64,000 nucleotides of DNA from Stigmatella ashevillena (GCF_028368975.1 NZ_JAQNDM010000002.1:558001-622000), one strand, 5' to 3'; positions 1-7,576 are shown, counted from the first letter of the stretch. The notes: generated by a model not told the origin, from the sequence alone. Numbers and translations: made by a program.

Positions 1-460
1 TCCGGCCGCAGCAGGAGGGGCGCGGGTAGTCTGTGGCAGTCCGGGTGCCGAAGACGGCAACGCGCCGCAGCGGCGCTCCCCAGCGCGCGCCAGTCCGTCC
101 CCGTGGAGCACGCGCGGCGCCATTCCGCGCGCCCCTCTGGCGGATGGGAGCGGCGCCTTTTCTGCTCTGCTTCATCCGCTCCGTTCTGGCCGCTGCCTCT
201 TTCCCCGCTCTCGCCTCCTCCTCACCTGCTTGGGGGAGCTTCGCCTCGTGGACAGCGAACGGATCGGCGCGCAGGTGATCCGGCTGACCTACGTCCCCGC
301 CTGACACTCCCCGCTTGGAAGCCTGCCGACGCTGGCGCAGGCCTCCTGGCGCGGGATCTCGGTGGCCCTCGTCTCCGCGATCAGCCCCTGGTTCGCCTGG
401 CTTCACTCTCTCGTCGTCGAGGCGTGAAGAGCCAGGCGGCCGACTGCGGGAACGAGGACT
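1..460. other. Left-edge region without a supported gene
   Basis: I see no convincing gene here. Several short overlapping open frames exist on the plus strand, as expected in GC-rich DNA, but none shows a recognisable domain, a clear ribosome site or a consistent codon pattern. The first half could hold the 3' end of a gene that starts outside the window, because one frame ends at about position 303 with a plausible hydrophobic tail, but that cannot be decided from this sequence. Confidence 0.4.
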
Positions 461-970
461 TCATGCCCGTCCTACGCTCGCGCCCAGGGTGACGAGAAGC
501 TCGTCCAGTTGCTGGAACGTCTCGACCAGCGCATCCGCCGCCCCGGTGCCGGCAGCGTCGAGAGCTTCCTTCGAGGGGTAGAGCTCGCTCACGACCAGCA
601 GCGTCTTGCCCCCTTTTTCCTCGAAGGTCACCGTGGTGACGGACCCATTGTCACCACCTTCCTCATTGGTCCAGACGAGGCGCGAGTGCGGTGTCACTTC
701 GGTGTAACTACCGAAGAACGCCATCCCTTGGCCGAACACCAGACGGTACTTGCCCCCGGTACGAACATCCATCTCGCAGGAAACCAGGGTCATTCCCATC
801 GACTTCGGCACCCACCACTTCTTGAACAGCTCGGGCTTTGTCCACGCCTCGAACACGATGCGTGCCGGACCATTGAAAGTTCGCGTGACGACGGTCTCAC
901 GCTCGGACTTCCGTTCCACAGTCGTGCGGTTCTTCATGGGTGTGGGCTCACTCTCTCTTCTTGCGTCCAT
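461..970 (-). CDS. AHSA1/SRPBCC-domain protein
   Basis: This is a small START-like (SRPBCC, Aha1 C-terminal) domain protein of 169 residues, a fold that binds hydrophobic ligands. The family signature is visible: an N-terminal block ending [17 protein letters not shown], then FKKWW, a central GGKYRLVFG strand and the terminal helix [11 protein letters not shown]. It lies directly downstream of an ArsR-type regulator and overlaps its 3' end by 23 bases; an internal ATG at 937 would remove the overlap and also fits the family. ArsR-AHSA1 pairs are common, with the regulator controlling its partner, so a shared transcript is likely. The ligand or reaction cannot be told from the sequence. Confidence 0.85.
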   Translation of the reverse strand: MDARRESEPTPMKNRTTVERKSERETVVTRTFNGPARIVFEAWTKPELFKKWWVPKSMGMTLVSCEMDVRTGGKYRLVFGQGMAFFGSYTEVTPHSRLVWTNEEGGDNGSVTTVTFEEKGGKTLLVVSELYPSKEALDAAGTGAADALVETFQQLDELLVTLGASVGRA

Positions 971-1313
971 CGACCTGCTCCTTCCGTTTCAATTCCTCGA
1001 CAACCTTGTCCAACTCGTCGAAGCGTGCGTCCCAGAGCTGGCGGTACCTCTCGAGCCATGCCATCTCATCCTCCAGTCGGCGCGGGCCGATCTTGCAGGT
1101 CCGCACGCGCCCGACCTTCTCCGTGATCACGAGCCCGGCCCGCTCCAGGACACCGACGTGCTTCTTCATGCCCGTGAGGGTCATGTTGAACTTCTCGGCG
1201 AGGTCCGTGATCGAGGCCTCCGCACGCCCAAGCTGCTCCAGAACACCGCGTCGGGTGGCGTCGGAGAGCGCGGCGAACGAAGCATCGAGGCCGACATTCG
1301 CATACTGAACCAT
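948..1313 (-). CDS. ArsR-family transcriptional regulator
   Basis: This 121-residue protein is a winged helix-turn-helix repressor of the ArsR type. The core reads [20 protein letters not shown] at residues 13-32, followed by the recognition-helix region [20 protein letters not shown] and the wing [15 protein letters not shown]. No metal-binding CxC pair is present in helix alpha-3, so it is not an obvious metal sensor. It belongs to the subgroup paired with AHSA1 proteins, in which the C-terminal helix ([20 protein letters not shown]) probably dimerises. It is the first gene of a two-gene unit with the downstream SRPBCC gene and presumably regulates it. Confidence 0.88.
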   Translation of the reverse strand: MVQYANVGLDASFAALSDATRRGVLEQLGRAEASITDLAEKFNMTLTGMKKHVGVLERAGLVITEKVGRVRTCKIGPRRLEDEMAWLERYRQLWDARFDELDKVVEELKRKEQVDGRKKRE

Positions 1314-1463
1314 GTGGTTCAGTGTCTAGCACGCGGATGGATGGCAAGCAAGGGCAGTTCGAGCGCGCGCTGCTTGAACAGCTCGCGGTGGTGTCGTCGG
1401 AGCATCAGAAAAATGGGAGGCCGGTTGAAGGAGAGGGCTGGAGCGCAGGGGCCGAAGAGGGCC

Positions 1464-1928
1464 GTGGTGCTGGACTTGTTCTCACGCAGGGTGGTGGGTT
1501 GGTCCATGAGTGAGCACATCGACACCCCGTTGGTGCTCGGAGCCCTGGAGATGGCGCTGGAGGGGCGACAGCCTCCCAAGGGACTCATCCACCACTCAGA
1601 CCGAGGCAGCCAGTACGCCAGTGCCGAGTACCAACAAGCCCTCGCCTCCCGCGGCATCCAGTGCAGCATGTCCAGGAAGGGCAACTGTTGGGATAACGCC
1701 GTGGTGGAGAGCTTCTTCAGCGCCTGACGATGGAGCTGGTCTACCAGACCCAGTTCGATACGCGTCACCAGGCACGCTCGGCCCTCTTTGAGTACATCGA
1801 GGTCTTCTACAACCGCACCCGGCGGCACTCGACTCTGGGCTACATGACCCCATTGGAGTTTGAACGAGCCGCACTACCTGATACGTTGGCAGCTTAACCA
1901 CACTGTCCACCAAATCGGGGCAAGCCCA
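1464..1928 (+). mobile_element. IS3-family element remnant (3' end of orfB and right terminal repeat)
   Basis: The C-terminal part of an IS3-family DDE transposase is recognisable from [14 protein letters not shown], through [13 protein letters not shown] and the catalytic-Glu region [12 protein letters not shown] single-base deletion at about 1725 then creates a stop. The reading continues in the next frame with MELVYQTQF, YIEVFYNRTRRHSTLGYMTP and a stop at 1895-1897. Only this end is present: the N-terminal half of orfB, orfA and the left end are missing. It is a dead fragment of a formerly mobile element and directly abuts the IS630 remnant. Confidence 0.88.
1904..1928 (+). repeat. Probable right terminal inverted repeat of the IS3 remnant
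   Basis: Seven bases after the transposase stop lies TGTCCACCAAATCGGGG followed by CAAGCCCA, which resembles the terminal repeats of IS3-family elements. The left copy is not in the window, so pairing cannot be tested. It marks the exact junction with the IS630 fragment. Confidence 0.6.
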
Positions 1929-1930
1929 TG

Positions 1931-2697
1931 CAGGTCGTCGATGATGTACCTCGCCCAGGCCGCCCCAGGCGGCTTTCCCCCCCTCCAACGCATCGAGGTA
2001 GAGCGGCTGGCCTGCTGTGAGCCAGCGGGCATTGGCCTGCATATGACCCACTGGTCCACTTCCTCTGGTGTTACGAGCGCGCATCCGCTCTGGCACAGCA
2101 GGGGGAGGTGGTCATGTGCGTGGACGAGAAGCCCACATCCAGGCACTGAAACGTCGCCGCCCCACGCACCCGATGCGGCCAGGACTCATCGAGCGACAGG
2201 AGTTCGAATACGTGCGGCACGGCACGGTGAACTTCCTGGTCAAGTGGGTGGTGCACACCGGCATGATGCGGGGCTGGTGCCTAGAGCACAACGACTCCGC
2301 TTCCCTGCTGGAGATACTGCCTCAACTGCTGGGAGAGCACTGTGAAGCCCGCCGCATCCACCTCATCTGGGACAACGGCTCCAGCCACATCGCTCAGGAG
2401 ACGGGGGACTTCCTACGCCGCCACGACTCTCGTGTCCGTGTCTTCTTCACTCCGGCCCATGCCTCCTGGCTTGATCAGACAGAGTTGCTGCTGCGCGCCT
2501 TCGAGTCGCGCTACCTCCTGAGAAGAAGCTGGACCAGCCGCGCCGGACTCATCGCCCACCTCGACGCCAGCTGGCCTGAGTACAACCTCATCTACGCCCA
2601 CCCATTCACTTGGTCTTGGACACGGACCAAGATGCACCAGTGGGTTGATCGGCACGGCTCCTCACTATGTCGAAAGATTTCGCGGACACTCCACTAG
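1931..2697 (+). pseudogene. IS630-family transposase, 5'-truncated and frameshifted
   Basis: These are remains of an IS630-family DDE transposase. The frame entering from the left carries the linker DDVPRPGRPRRLSP that follows the family's helix-turn-helix, then an in-frame stop at about 2021. It continues with YDPLVHFLWCYERASALAQQ and VVMCVDEKP, which holds the first catalytic Asp. One base is missing near 2132; the next frame then gives FEYVRHGTVN, LIWDNGSSHIAQ (second Asp) and FTPAHASWLDQTELL, with the third acidic residue, ending at 2697. The N-terminal DNA-binding domain is cut off exactly where the IS3 right end stops, which suggests the IS3 element inserted into this gene. It cannot make a functional product. 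Confidence 0.85.
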
Positions 2698-2730
2698 CTT
2701 GCAGTTGGCCGGGATAGTAGGCATGTTCTC

Positions 2731-2790
2731 GCCTAACAATTCATTCAAGCCGAAGCCGCTTCGCGACTCGGCTTAATTCAGGCGTTATGC
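2731..2790 (+). other. attC recombination site (59-base element) of an integron cassette
   Basis: This is a complete attC site. It begins with the inverse core R'' GCCTAAC, has a left inner arm TTCATTCAAGCCGA, a short spacer rich in GC, a right inner arm TCGGCTTAATTCA, and ends with the core R' GTTATGC. The two inner arms are imperfect complements, giving the folded hairpin that IntI integrases recognise. Cleavage would fall between G2784 and T2785. The outer cores are not fully complementary to each other (GCCTAAC against GTTATGC). This is expected when R'' belongs to the preceding cassette and the last six bases to the following one. Confidence 0.88.
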
Positions 2791-3343
2791 CTCTAGTCCG
2801 AGATCACTATGGTTAAGCGAAGAGACCTCAAAAGCAAGCACGAAGAGGCAGTTCTTCAGCACTTCAAGGTCCACCTAAAAGGTCAAGGCGTGAGTCTCGC
2901 AATTTTGGAGCGGCCGGAGCCCCCAGAAGCCATCATCGAGATGGGCGGGGAACGGACGTGGATTGAGATCACTGACGCTTTCCTGGACAAGGATCACGCA
3001 ATAGGCCTTACATCTGGCGCTTGCGATGACGTTGAGCACATTCCTGATGATGGGCGACTTGTCATTGCCCCGGATGAGACTTTCTCAATCGCTCTGCACT
3101 CTGCGATTGAAGCAAAGTACGACAAGGATTCGATGCGGGCGATTGCAGCAGTTGAAGGACCTGGAATTCTTCTTGTTGGCGTGTTTACGCCCTTCACAAC
3201 TGCCGAGGAAGTAGCTCGGACTGAAGCCGCCTCAATTGCAGAGTTGATCTCGATCAAGCCAGACAAACTCTTCAGTAAAATCTATGCCTACGACGGCACC
3301 GGGGAAAGGCAGTTTCATATCCTTTACCGTCAAGAGGCATAAC
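2785..3343 (+). mobile_element. Integron gene cassette with truncated downstream attC
   Basis: The segment from the crossover point of the first attC to the R'' core of the second is an integron cassette holding one gene. Its first bases TTATGC and its own R'' core GCATAAC at 3337-3343 are exactly complementary once the shared G is added (GTTATGC against GCATAAC). A circular cassette joined at its own attC would have this pairing. The composition is visibly poorer in GC than the neighbouring chromosome. No integrase gene is in the window, so this looks like a stray cassette or a cluster of attC sites lacking an integrase. Confidence 0.82.
2809..3342 (+). CDS. Cassette-borne protein of unknown function
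   Basis: This 177-residue protein fills the integron cassette; its stop codon TAA lies inside the R'' core of the downstream attC, a typical cassette arrangement. I do not recognise the family with confidence. The N-terminus is basic (VKRRDLKSKHEEAV). The segment PEAIIEMGGERTWIEITDA has the spacing of acidic residues followed by a hydrophobic strand that is seen in PD-(D/E)XK nucleases, but the usual lysine is replaced by threonine, so this is a weak hint. There is no signal peptide or membrane segment. Codon use is less GC-biased than in flanking genes, which supports acquisition from elsewhere. Confidence 0.8.
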   Translation: MVKRRDLKSKHEEAVLQHFKVHLKGQGVSLAILERPEPPEAIIEMGGERTWIEITDAFLDKDHAIGLTSGACDDVEHIPDDGRLVIAPDETFSIALHSAIEAKYDKDSMRAIAAVEGPGILLVGVFTPFTTAEEVARTEAASIAELISIKPDKLFSKIYAYDGTGERQFHILYRQEA

Positions 3344-3372
3344 AATTCATTCAAGCCGAAGCCGCTCGCGGC
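3337..3372 (+). other. Truncated attC site (left half only)
   Basis: From the core GCATAAC the sequence matches the first attC almost exactly through AATTCATTCAAGCCGAAG and CCGCTCGCGGC, apart from one missing T. It then diverges abruptly at about 3373. The right inner arm and the R' core are absent, so this site could not recombine as a normal attC. The break marks where the cassette array was truncated and joined to unrelated sequence. Confidence 0.75.
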
Positions 3373-3471
3373 ATGTTCGGGAAGAAGATCTGCCAGTCGT
3401 GTTGGACCCGCTGCAACGCAGAGGGATACTGGCCTAAAGAGGTCAACGACTTTCCTTGCCTTGGGGGTTAG
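3373..3471 (+). CDS. Possible 32-residue cysteine-rich peptide
   Basis: An ATG directly at the attC truncation point opens a 32-codon frame containing ICQSCWTRC and ending DFPCLGG. It stops two bases before the ATG of the next gene, so translation could be coupled. The paired cysteines resemble a zinc knuckle. It could be an accidental frame or the tail of a gene whose beginning was lost with the rest of the cassette array; there is no clear ribosome site. It is too short for a firm call. Confidence 0.3.
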   Translation: MFGKKICQSCWTRCNAEGYWPKEVNDFPCLGG

Positions 3472-3473
3472 CA

Positions 3474-3983
3474 ATGGGACGCCCGCGCAAGGAATGGTGG
3501 CGGACGGTCGCAACAGAGCGTGATTACCTCACGGTGTCACTGATTGAAGCGGAAGCCTCTTTCGAGGTGGCTGCTCTGTCGTTCCAGGATTTGGAACGGC
3601 GGTTTCTCCGCGAAGCGATGACGCCCACTGAACGGCTACATCTGAAGCGGCTTACGGCGATTGACGTTCTTGACACTGCTTTTTTGCAGCGCCGCCCGTG
3701 GAGCGACTTTGGCCCGTGGCTGCGCAGGCTCAAGCGGCTCGGCTTTCCAGATCTCTGGAGCCGGTTTCACATTGCGACCCTCTACGTGCAATCGTTGTCC
3801 ACCTTTCCCGAGCAAGCACACGACGCTTTTTCCATGCTGGCGGACGTAGAGCGCCGAGTCTTGAGGCGGCGCAAGGATCGGAGTTCCCGCCAGCAGATGC
3901 TAGACGGCATTGAGCACGCCCGGCGCGAGGCTACGAGACACGGCATCCTGCCGCCCAACACCTTGGGTCAGAAGGCGATTTGA
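3474..3983 (+). CDS. Hypothetical protein, helical and basic
   Basis: The protein has 169 residues from the ATG at 3474, which is preceded by a GGGGG purine run at 3463-3467; an upstream in-frame ATG at 3456 is possible but would overlap the small frame before it. The product is rich in Arg, Glu and Leu and looks helical (AEASFEVAALSFQDLERRFL, MLADVERRVLRRRKDRSSRQ), without a signal peptide or membrane segment. I recognise no domain. It sits just beyond the broken integron cassette and ends in front of a strong hairpin. It may be a further accessory gene delivered with the cassette region. Confidence 0.55.
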   Translation: MGRPRKEWWRTVATERDYLTVSLIEAEASFEVAALSFQDLERRFLREAMTPTERLHLKRLTAIDVLDTAFLQRRPWSDFGPWLRRLKRLGFPDLWSRFHIATLYVQSLSTFPEQAHDAFSMLADVERRVLRRRKDRSSRQQMLDGIEHARREATRHGILPPNTLGQKAI

Positions 3984-4032
3984 CCGGTGCGGCTTCGCGT
4001 CTGACACAAGCATCTGAGCCGGTAATCCGCCC

Positions 4033-4062
4033 GGTCGCGGTAGGGACGGCCCTACCGCGACC
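4033..4062. terminator. Perfect 13-bp hairpin between convergent genes
   Basis: GGTCGCGGTAGGG at 4033-4045 and its exact complement at 4050-4062 enclose the loop ACGG. It lies 50 bases after the stop of the plus-strand gene and about 60 bases before the stop of the convergent lipoprotein gene. No T-tract follows on either strand. A bidirectional terminator or transcript-stabilising hairpin fits the position, but this is inference. Confidence 0.5.
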
Positions 4063-4125
4063 AGAGCTGTGGCGCGCGCGGCTCACCTCGGAGATCCGAT
4101 GGACTCCACCCATGGTCGCGTTCGC

Positions 4126-4785
4126 TTACAAACCAGGCTCAGGCCGGGCGCCACCATCTGCGGGCGCGCCACCATCTCCAGAGGGTCCCCCATCGGGAGC
4201 CTGGGGCGGATGAGGTTGTGGTTCCGGGCTCGCGGGGCTCCCCCCGTCATTGCGCCACTGCGGGGGAATCTGGCTTGAGCCACTCAGGACACCTACAAGA
4301 TGTTGAGGAACCGGCTGGCTGGAGGTTTTCCCTACACCCGCGTCCGAAGAAAGGAGCCGCGAGCCATCAGGCTCACCCGTCGCCAGGCGCCTGAGGATGC
4401 GGCCATCGATGCTGATGGCATACCTCATACCGGCGTCGAGTGGTATGACGCTCTCCTTGCAGTAATAGGGGTTCACAGTGATTCCAACGAAGATGAGGTC
4501 TCCCCGGCGAATGACACGATAATTCTGTGCTTCTTGCGTCTGCCAACACTCCCCATGCTGAGCGCTGGGAGGGATATAGTCATTGGCGGCAACCCTGATG
4601 GCCCGGAGTGTCACTCCATCCAACTCATATGGGGATTCCTTTTCACCGATAACAACCGGGAACTCGGAAGAGAACTCCGGAAAGAGGATGGATTTGTCCT
4701 CTGCGTCCTCTGAAACTGGAGCACCAACGGGGTTGCGCAGGCAGCTCGAAAGGATGACAGCCGCTAGGAGGACTCTATGTCTCAT
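4126..4785 (-). CDS. Lipoprotein of unknown function, second gene of a pair
   Basis: This 219-residue protein starts MRHRVLLAAVILSSC, a short signal peptide with a lipobox-like Cys at 15, so it is probably lipid-anchored. The middle has pairs of cysteines (GECWQTQEA, NPYYCKES) and beta-strand-like segments. The last 50 residues are low-complexity Pro/Gly/Asp/Ala, typical of extended myxobacterial lipoprotein tails. Its start codon overlaps the stop of the upstream gene by four bases (ATGA), so the two are translationally coupled and likely act together. No family is recognised. Confidence 0.75.
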   Translation of the reverse strand: MRHRVLLAAVILSSCLRNPVGAPVSEDAEDKSILFPEFSSEFPVVIGEKESPYELDGVTLRAIRVAANDYIPPSAQHGECWQTQEAQNYRVIRRGDLIFVGITVNPYYCKESVIPLDAGMRYAISIDGRILRRLATGEPDGSRLLSSDAGVGKTSSQPVPQHLVGVLSGSSQIPPQWRNDGGSPASPEPQPHPPQAPDGGPSGDGGAPADGGARPEPGL

Positions 4786-5564
4786 GGAGTCTCCCTCTTT
4801 GAGCAGGGGGTATCTGCTTCTTCAATGGAGAATCTCGTGTAGTCGTCCCGCCATGCGACAGAGTGAGTCTGCCAACACTTCCAATCATCCTGCGCATGGG
4901 TCCACTTCAATATCTGATGGGTTGCAGGAATATATTGATAGAAACCATCGCATGTGGGCTTCTCGAAATCATTCGAGAAGAACGCGACGATGGAAAGCTT
5001 GATCTTCCCATGCCTGGTTTCGGCTTCAAAGCCATGCTCCAGTGCCCTGCTGACAATGTAGTTGATGTCCGGATCGGAAATTCTGTCATCGTACAGGTGA
5101 TTGTGGAGGGCAAAGATGTACTTGATGCTACCCGGCTGAAACCGTTGATCCTCCACGCTGGGTGGCAGGATACACTGCTTGCTTCTGAGGGCGGGATCCG
5201 CGAAGGTCTGGTCTGTTATTTTGCTGATCAGATATTTGTCGTCCGGTGTGTAATACATCCAAGCGCAATACTCGCTCGAGACTCGCCAGCGCACCTCAAA
5301 TTGAGGGTGATCCTTGCGGCCTGCGGTCGCATGAGGCTTGCTCAGAATCCTGTTGCACGCCGCGAGCAGCCCATCCTGGGGGGACTCGAAAGGTCCGAGC
5401 ATGGGTCCTGGAAGCTTCTTCAACGGCGGCCCACCTGGTGGAGGACGCACAATGTCGGAATCGCCGCTCCCTGGACCGGGAGCACTCCCCTGGGGGATCG
5501 AGCAGCCGAGAACGAGCAGCGCCACCAAGGCACGGCATTGTGACCAGGGTCTTTCTCGGTGCAT
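4782..5564 (-). CDS. Lipoprotein with possible JAB/MPN-like motif
   Basis: From the ATG at 5564 the product has 260 residues and begins with a signal peptide ending LVALLVLGC, a good lipobox. A proline/glycine linker follows. The mature part contains FALHNHLYDDRISDPDINYI, which recalls the HxH...SxxD zinc motif of JAB/MPN-type proteins, although the spacing between the second His and the Ser is one residue short. Cysteines at SEYCAWM, SKQCILP, PTCDGFY and DWKCWQ suggest an oxidised exported domain. The upstream in-frame extension to 5630 lacks a signal peptide at its start and is less likely. It forms an operon with the following lipoprotein gene. Confidence 0.75.
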   Translation of the reverse strand: MHRERPWSQCRALVALLVLGCSIPQGSAPGPGSGDSDIVRPPPGGPPLKKLPGPMLGPFESPQDGLLAACNRILSKPHATAGRKDHPQFEVRWRVSSEYCAWMYYTPDDKYLISKITDQTFADPALRSKQCILPPSVEDQRFQPGSIKYIFALHNHLYDDRISDPDINYIVSRALEHGFEAETRHGKIKLSIVAFFSNDFEKPTCDGFYQYIPATHQILKWTHAQDDWKCWQTHSVAWRDDYTRFSIEEADTPCSKRETP

Positions 5565-5631
5565 GAGAGCCCGTTGTACCACCGTCAGGTCGTTGCCAAA
5601 AGTCGCAGCGGGATAACGACTCCGAATCATC

Positions 5632-5714
5632 CCGGGCGGTTACGAGGTAAGGGCGCGATTCTGCCTAGAGGTTTCGCACCGCCCGGCGCGGGTTCGATAC
5701 CCGTCGCCGCCACA
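5632..5714 (+). other. tRNA-3'-end-like sequence, possible attachment-site remnant
   Basis: The stretch CGCGGGTTCGATACCCGTCG followed by CCGCCAC looks like a tRNA T-arm (five-pair stem around TTCGATA) and acceptor 3' strand with discriminator A. No matching 5' half is visible: the expected GGCGGCG acceptor start and a normal D-arm and anticodon arm are missing. Upstream, CCGGGCGGT pairs with ACCGCCCGG across 36 bases, but this does not complete a tRNA. Such 3' fragments are often left when islands integrate at tRNA genes. It lies exactly at the right border of the patchy accessory region. Confidence 0.35.
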
Positions 5715-5845
5715 CTCAGAAGCTCAGTAATGCGAAAGCCTGTTACACGCTCCCCTGCTCATCACGGTGACGCGCTGTGTCTGGCGCGCGTCGGAGTGAC
5801 CCCGGCCCGAGTCTCGCAACGCGGGCCGGGAGGCGCTCAGGGTTG

Positions 5846-7147
5846 TCAGGGAGTGATGTGGATCCACCCTCCGAGCAGGGAGTTGTTGTCCTCAAGGAGC
5901 TCCGGGATGTCTCCATGCGGATCCACCACGGCGCCCAGGCGGAAGGTGCGTGTGTCGGACGAGCCTAGGGGTGGAAGGATGACGGGTCCGTAGGTGGAGA
6001 CCGTTGTGCATCCGCCCGGCGCGAGCGGCGGCACCCATGCGTCACCCACGAGGGCATCCTGGAGGGGTCCCGAGAAGGGCACCTGGAGATGCTCGTCCTC
6101 GGACAGGAGCAGGAGCACCTGGGTGCTCATCACCCGGGTCCCCTGGTTGCAGACGGTCACCTCGGCACTCAGGGAGTGGTGGAGACGCGCGCTTTCGGGG
6201 CCCGTCACCGAGGTGATGACGAAGTCCGCCCCGGCAGCCACGCGCGCCACGTAGCCCGGGTGCGTGTTGTTGTCCTTGAGGATCTCGAAAACGTTGGAGG
6301 TATCCAACACGGCGCCCACGTGAAGCGTGCGCGTGTCGGGCGGATACACCGGCGGAACGCTTCCGGTGGACGACAGCGTGGCGCACGTCCCGCTCGGGAT
6401 GGAGGTGGACACCGGAGTGCCCACCAGGAAGTCCCCGGGCTCGGAAGACGAGGGGAGGTCGAACTGATCGTCCTCGGACACGAGGAAGATCACGCGGGCG
6501 TAGTCGACCGCGTTACCCTGATTGCAGACGGTCACCTGGGGGGTGAGGGGTTGTCCGAACTCCATGACGGCGGGGCCCGTCACCGAGGTGATGACGAAGT
6601 CCGCCGCGACGCCCAGTCCCAGAAGCTCACCCGGGTACGCGTTGTTGTCCTCATGGAACTCCGGGGTCGAGCCGTCCGGATCCACCACGGCGCCCAGATG
6701 GAGGGCCCACCCCCAGGCGTACACGGGGGCCGAGGGAGGACGCTCGGCGGTGCCGGAGATGGACACGGTGGTGCATTGGCCGACGGCGAGCGATGTCACG
6801 GGCGCATCTCCCAGGAGGAGATCCTCCGGAGGCTCGGTGGTTGAGGGCACGCGGGGGTGTTCGTCCTCGGAGAGCAGCAGGGCCACGCGCGTGGTTCCGG
6901 CCAGGGCGCCCTGGTTGCAGACGGTGACCTGGGCGGTGAGGGTCTGTCCGGGCGCCACGCTCTTGGGACCCGTCACCGAGGTGATGACGAAGTCGGCCTG
7001 GTCACTGCCTTCCGTGAGCGGGCTGACACGCGTGGCGCCGTTGGCCGGGCTCTCCTCTCCGAAGGAGGTGCCCTCCGGGGGTTGGCAGCCCGCGAGGGCC
7101 ATCAAAGCCAGGGCGCTCAGGCCCACCTTCATCCGGTGTTTGTTCAT
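5846..7147 (-). CDS. CARDB-repeat lipoprotein
   Basis: The ATG at 7147 follows a purine-rich ribosome site (AGGAAAAGGA) and gives a 433-residue protein with signal MKVGLSALALMALAGC, a clear lipobox. Three tandem CARDB-type immunoglobulin-like domains begin near residues 50, 181 and 306, each opening with ADFVITSVTGP and containing VTVCNQG and a VGAV(L/V)D strand. CARDB domains are found in cell-surface adhesins and enzymes of bacteria and archaea; here no catalytic domain is attached. The product is probably exposed on the cell surface. The gene is monocistronic, divergent from the oxidoreductase gene to its right. Confidence 0.88.
   Translation of the reverse strand: MNKHRMKVGLSALALMALAGCQPPEGTSFGEESPANGATRVSPLTEGSDQADFVITSVTGPKSVAPGQTLTAQVTVCNQGALAGTTRVALLLSEDEHPRVPSTTEPPEDLLLGDAPVTSLAVGQCTTVSISGTAERPPSAPVYAWGWALHLGAVVDPDGSTPEFHEDNNAYPGELLGLGVAADFVITSVTGPAVMEFGQPLTPQVTVCNQGNAVDYARVIFLVSEDDQFDLPSSSEPGDFLVGTPVSTSIPSGTCATLSSTGSVPPVYPPDTRTLHVGAVLDTSNVFEILKDNNTHPGYVARVAAGADFVITSVTGPESARLHHSLSAEVTVCNQGTRVMSTQVLLLLSEDEHLQVPFSGPLQDALVGDAWVPPLAPGGCTTVSTYGPVILPPLGSSDTRTFRLGAVVDPHGDIPELLEDNNSLLGGWIHITP
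6197..6998 (-). repeat. Three DNA-level direct repeats encoding the CARDB domain openings
   Basis: A 34-base unit containing CCCGTCACCGAGGTGATGAC recurs at 6197-6230, 6572-6605 and 6965-6998, the first two copies identical and the third with small changes. The spacings are 375 and 393 bases, both multiples of three. The near identity at nucleotide level suggests recent domain duplication or gene conversion within the lipoprotein gene. Confidence 0.85.
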
Positions 7148-7576
7148 GGTGTCTGTTTCCTTTTCCTGGGGAGTGGAATGCGCGGCTCCAATCCAGCTCA
7201 AGCCGCGTCGCACCAGACGCGCATGCGGAAAGGCTATTCATTCACAGACACGAAAGAGCAAAACCAGGAGGGCGCAAACACATCGACCTTCCTCCAGTCT
7301 ATACGTTTGTCTCTATGGGGACATGTGCCAGAAGTCACGATCTTGAGTCGTCCCTCCTTCACATTTGAGCTGTGCCAGCTGGACCTGGAAAGTCCATTTC
7401 TGATTTTCAGACTTATCACACTGAGCGGGGAAAGGGCCGAGGCCTTTAGAACTCGCCATCACTCCGTCTCTCCACCGGAAGATCCGCCGATGCCGCCGGA
7501 AGACACGCCCTCCCGGCACCATCGCGTCGGCCGTTAGGTTCCTTCCATGGAGTCAACGATCCAGGGGAGGACGGAC
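7148..7576. other. Divergent intergenic region
   Basis: This 430-base gap separates two divergent genes and is AT-richer than its surroundings. It must hold both promoters. I could not pick out a pair of -35/-10 hexamers with confidence, and see no hairpin, repeat or credible small gene in it. Confidence 0.5.

Noticed and set aside
33-581. Three overlapping plus-strand open frames at the left edge
   Set aside because: They are Arg/Pro/Ala-rich shadows with no domain, no ribosome site and mutual overlap; nothing favours one of them.
5632-5714. A complete tRNA or tmRNA gene
   Set aside because: Only the T-arm and acceptor 3' strand fit; no 5' acceptor half, D-arm or anticodon arm could be built, so it is listed only as a remnant.
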